Origin: CAMBDR01 sp046597185
Lineage (GTDB): Bacteria; Pseudomonadota; Gammaproteobacteria; Burkholderiales; Burkholderiaceae_D
Length of the DNA: 21,333 nt
NCBI GenBank assembly: GCA_046597185.1
Contig: JBKJLF010000198.1
Span: forward strand, 1-21,333
Reading direction: 5' to 3'
Part shown: positions 21,171 through 21,333 of the stretch, piece after piece
How positions within the stretch are numbered: the stretch's first letter is position 1
How the letters are laid out: each line of letters begins with the position of its first letter
Made by a program: the position numbers and the translations under genes
Notes under the pieces: generated by a model
What the model saw: the letters and a program-made list of their open reading frames with translations, nothing else
What the model was told of the DNA's origin: nothing
The model's database searches: none

Positions 21171-21333
21171 ATTAGCCAAGCCGTCCAATATCCCGCATTT
21201 AGCGCCGCCACCCTGATCGAACAGGTGGGTAGTGTTTTTGCGGGTCTGCCAGACAGCAGGGGTAAAAGCAACAATAAAAAGTACGAAATGAAGGATGCCG
21301 CACTTTCCGCATTTTCGGTTTTCTTTTTTCAGA
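21171..21333 (+). mobile_element. DDE transposase, N-terminal part (cut by window edge)
   Basis: The plus frame reads SQAVQYPAFSAATLIEQVG, then GLPDSRGKSNNKKYEMKDAA and LSAFSVFFFQ at the edge. The RGKSNNKKYEMKDAALSAFSVFF block is the conserved start of a family of bacterial IS transposases. No ATG precedes the usual start; ATT 21171 or an upstream mutated codon stands there, so the 5' end may be damaged. Terminal inverted repeats were not found within the window. Confidence 0.7.

Noticed and set aside
21059..21274. 71-codon minus-strand frame at the right edge
   Set aside because: Opposite the transposase start, which shows a conserved motif block.

Overview
The window most likely comes from a betaproteobacterium, perhaps of the Nitrosomonadales or Gallionellaceae type. 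This is inferred from protein style: a complete czcI-czcC-czcB-czcA heavy-metal efflux operon and a type III-B CRISPR system with a reverse transcriptase-Cas1 fusion. No rRNA or tRNA gene was seen.

Bases 1-8793 hold an unusual multi-array CRISPR region. A leader of about 199 bp occurs four times (30-228, 3012-3209, 5196-5394, 8311-8508). Each copy is followed directly by an array of the same 36-bp repeat family (1, 5, 4 and 3 spacers) and preceded by the 3' end of a cas2 gene: a tail cut by the window edge, a decayed tail, a 5'-truncated pseudogene and one intact gene. The adaptation operon rt-cas1/cas2/cas2 lies between arrays 3 and 4. The segments between arrays are filled with toxin-antitoxin genes and debris: a RelE/ParE pair, an orphan RelE-like toxin, a Tse2/Tsi2-like pair, two group II intron RT fragments and a vapBC scrap.

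Bases 8849-9545 continue the debris with an Rpn-type nuclease fragment and a vapBC operon whose toxin carries an internal deletion. Bases 9805-14210, minus strand, hold the interference operon: cmr3 lacking its 5' third, then cmr4, cmr5, cmr6 and a DUF6602 nuclease-like gene. The cmr genes overlap by 4-11 bp. Reading continues open for 95 codons in frame after the cmr6 stop. Cmr1, Cas10/Cmr2 and Cas6 are absent, and the broken cmr3 end lies about 90 bp after the czcA stop.

Bases 14300-20954, minus strand, hold the czcICBA operon behind a strong sigma-70-like promoter. The right edge contains the start of a DDE transposase. Overall, a working-looking RNA-capable spacer acquisition module and several leaders are linked to an effector operon that has lost its signalling and polymerase subunit here. 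Either the missing subunits are encoded elsewhere, or the remaining Cmr proteins, now downstream of a metal-efflux operon, are decaying or reused.
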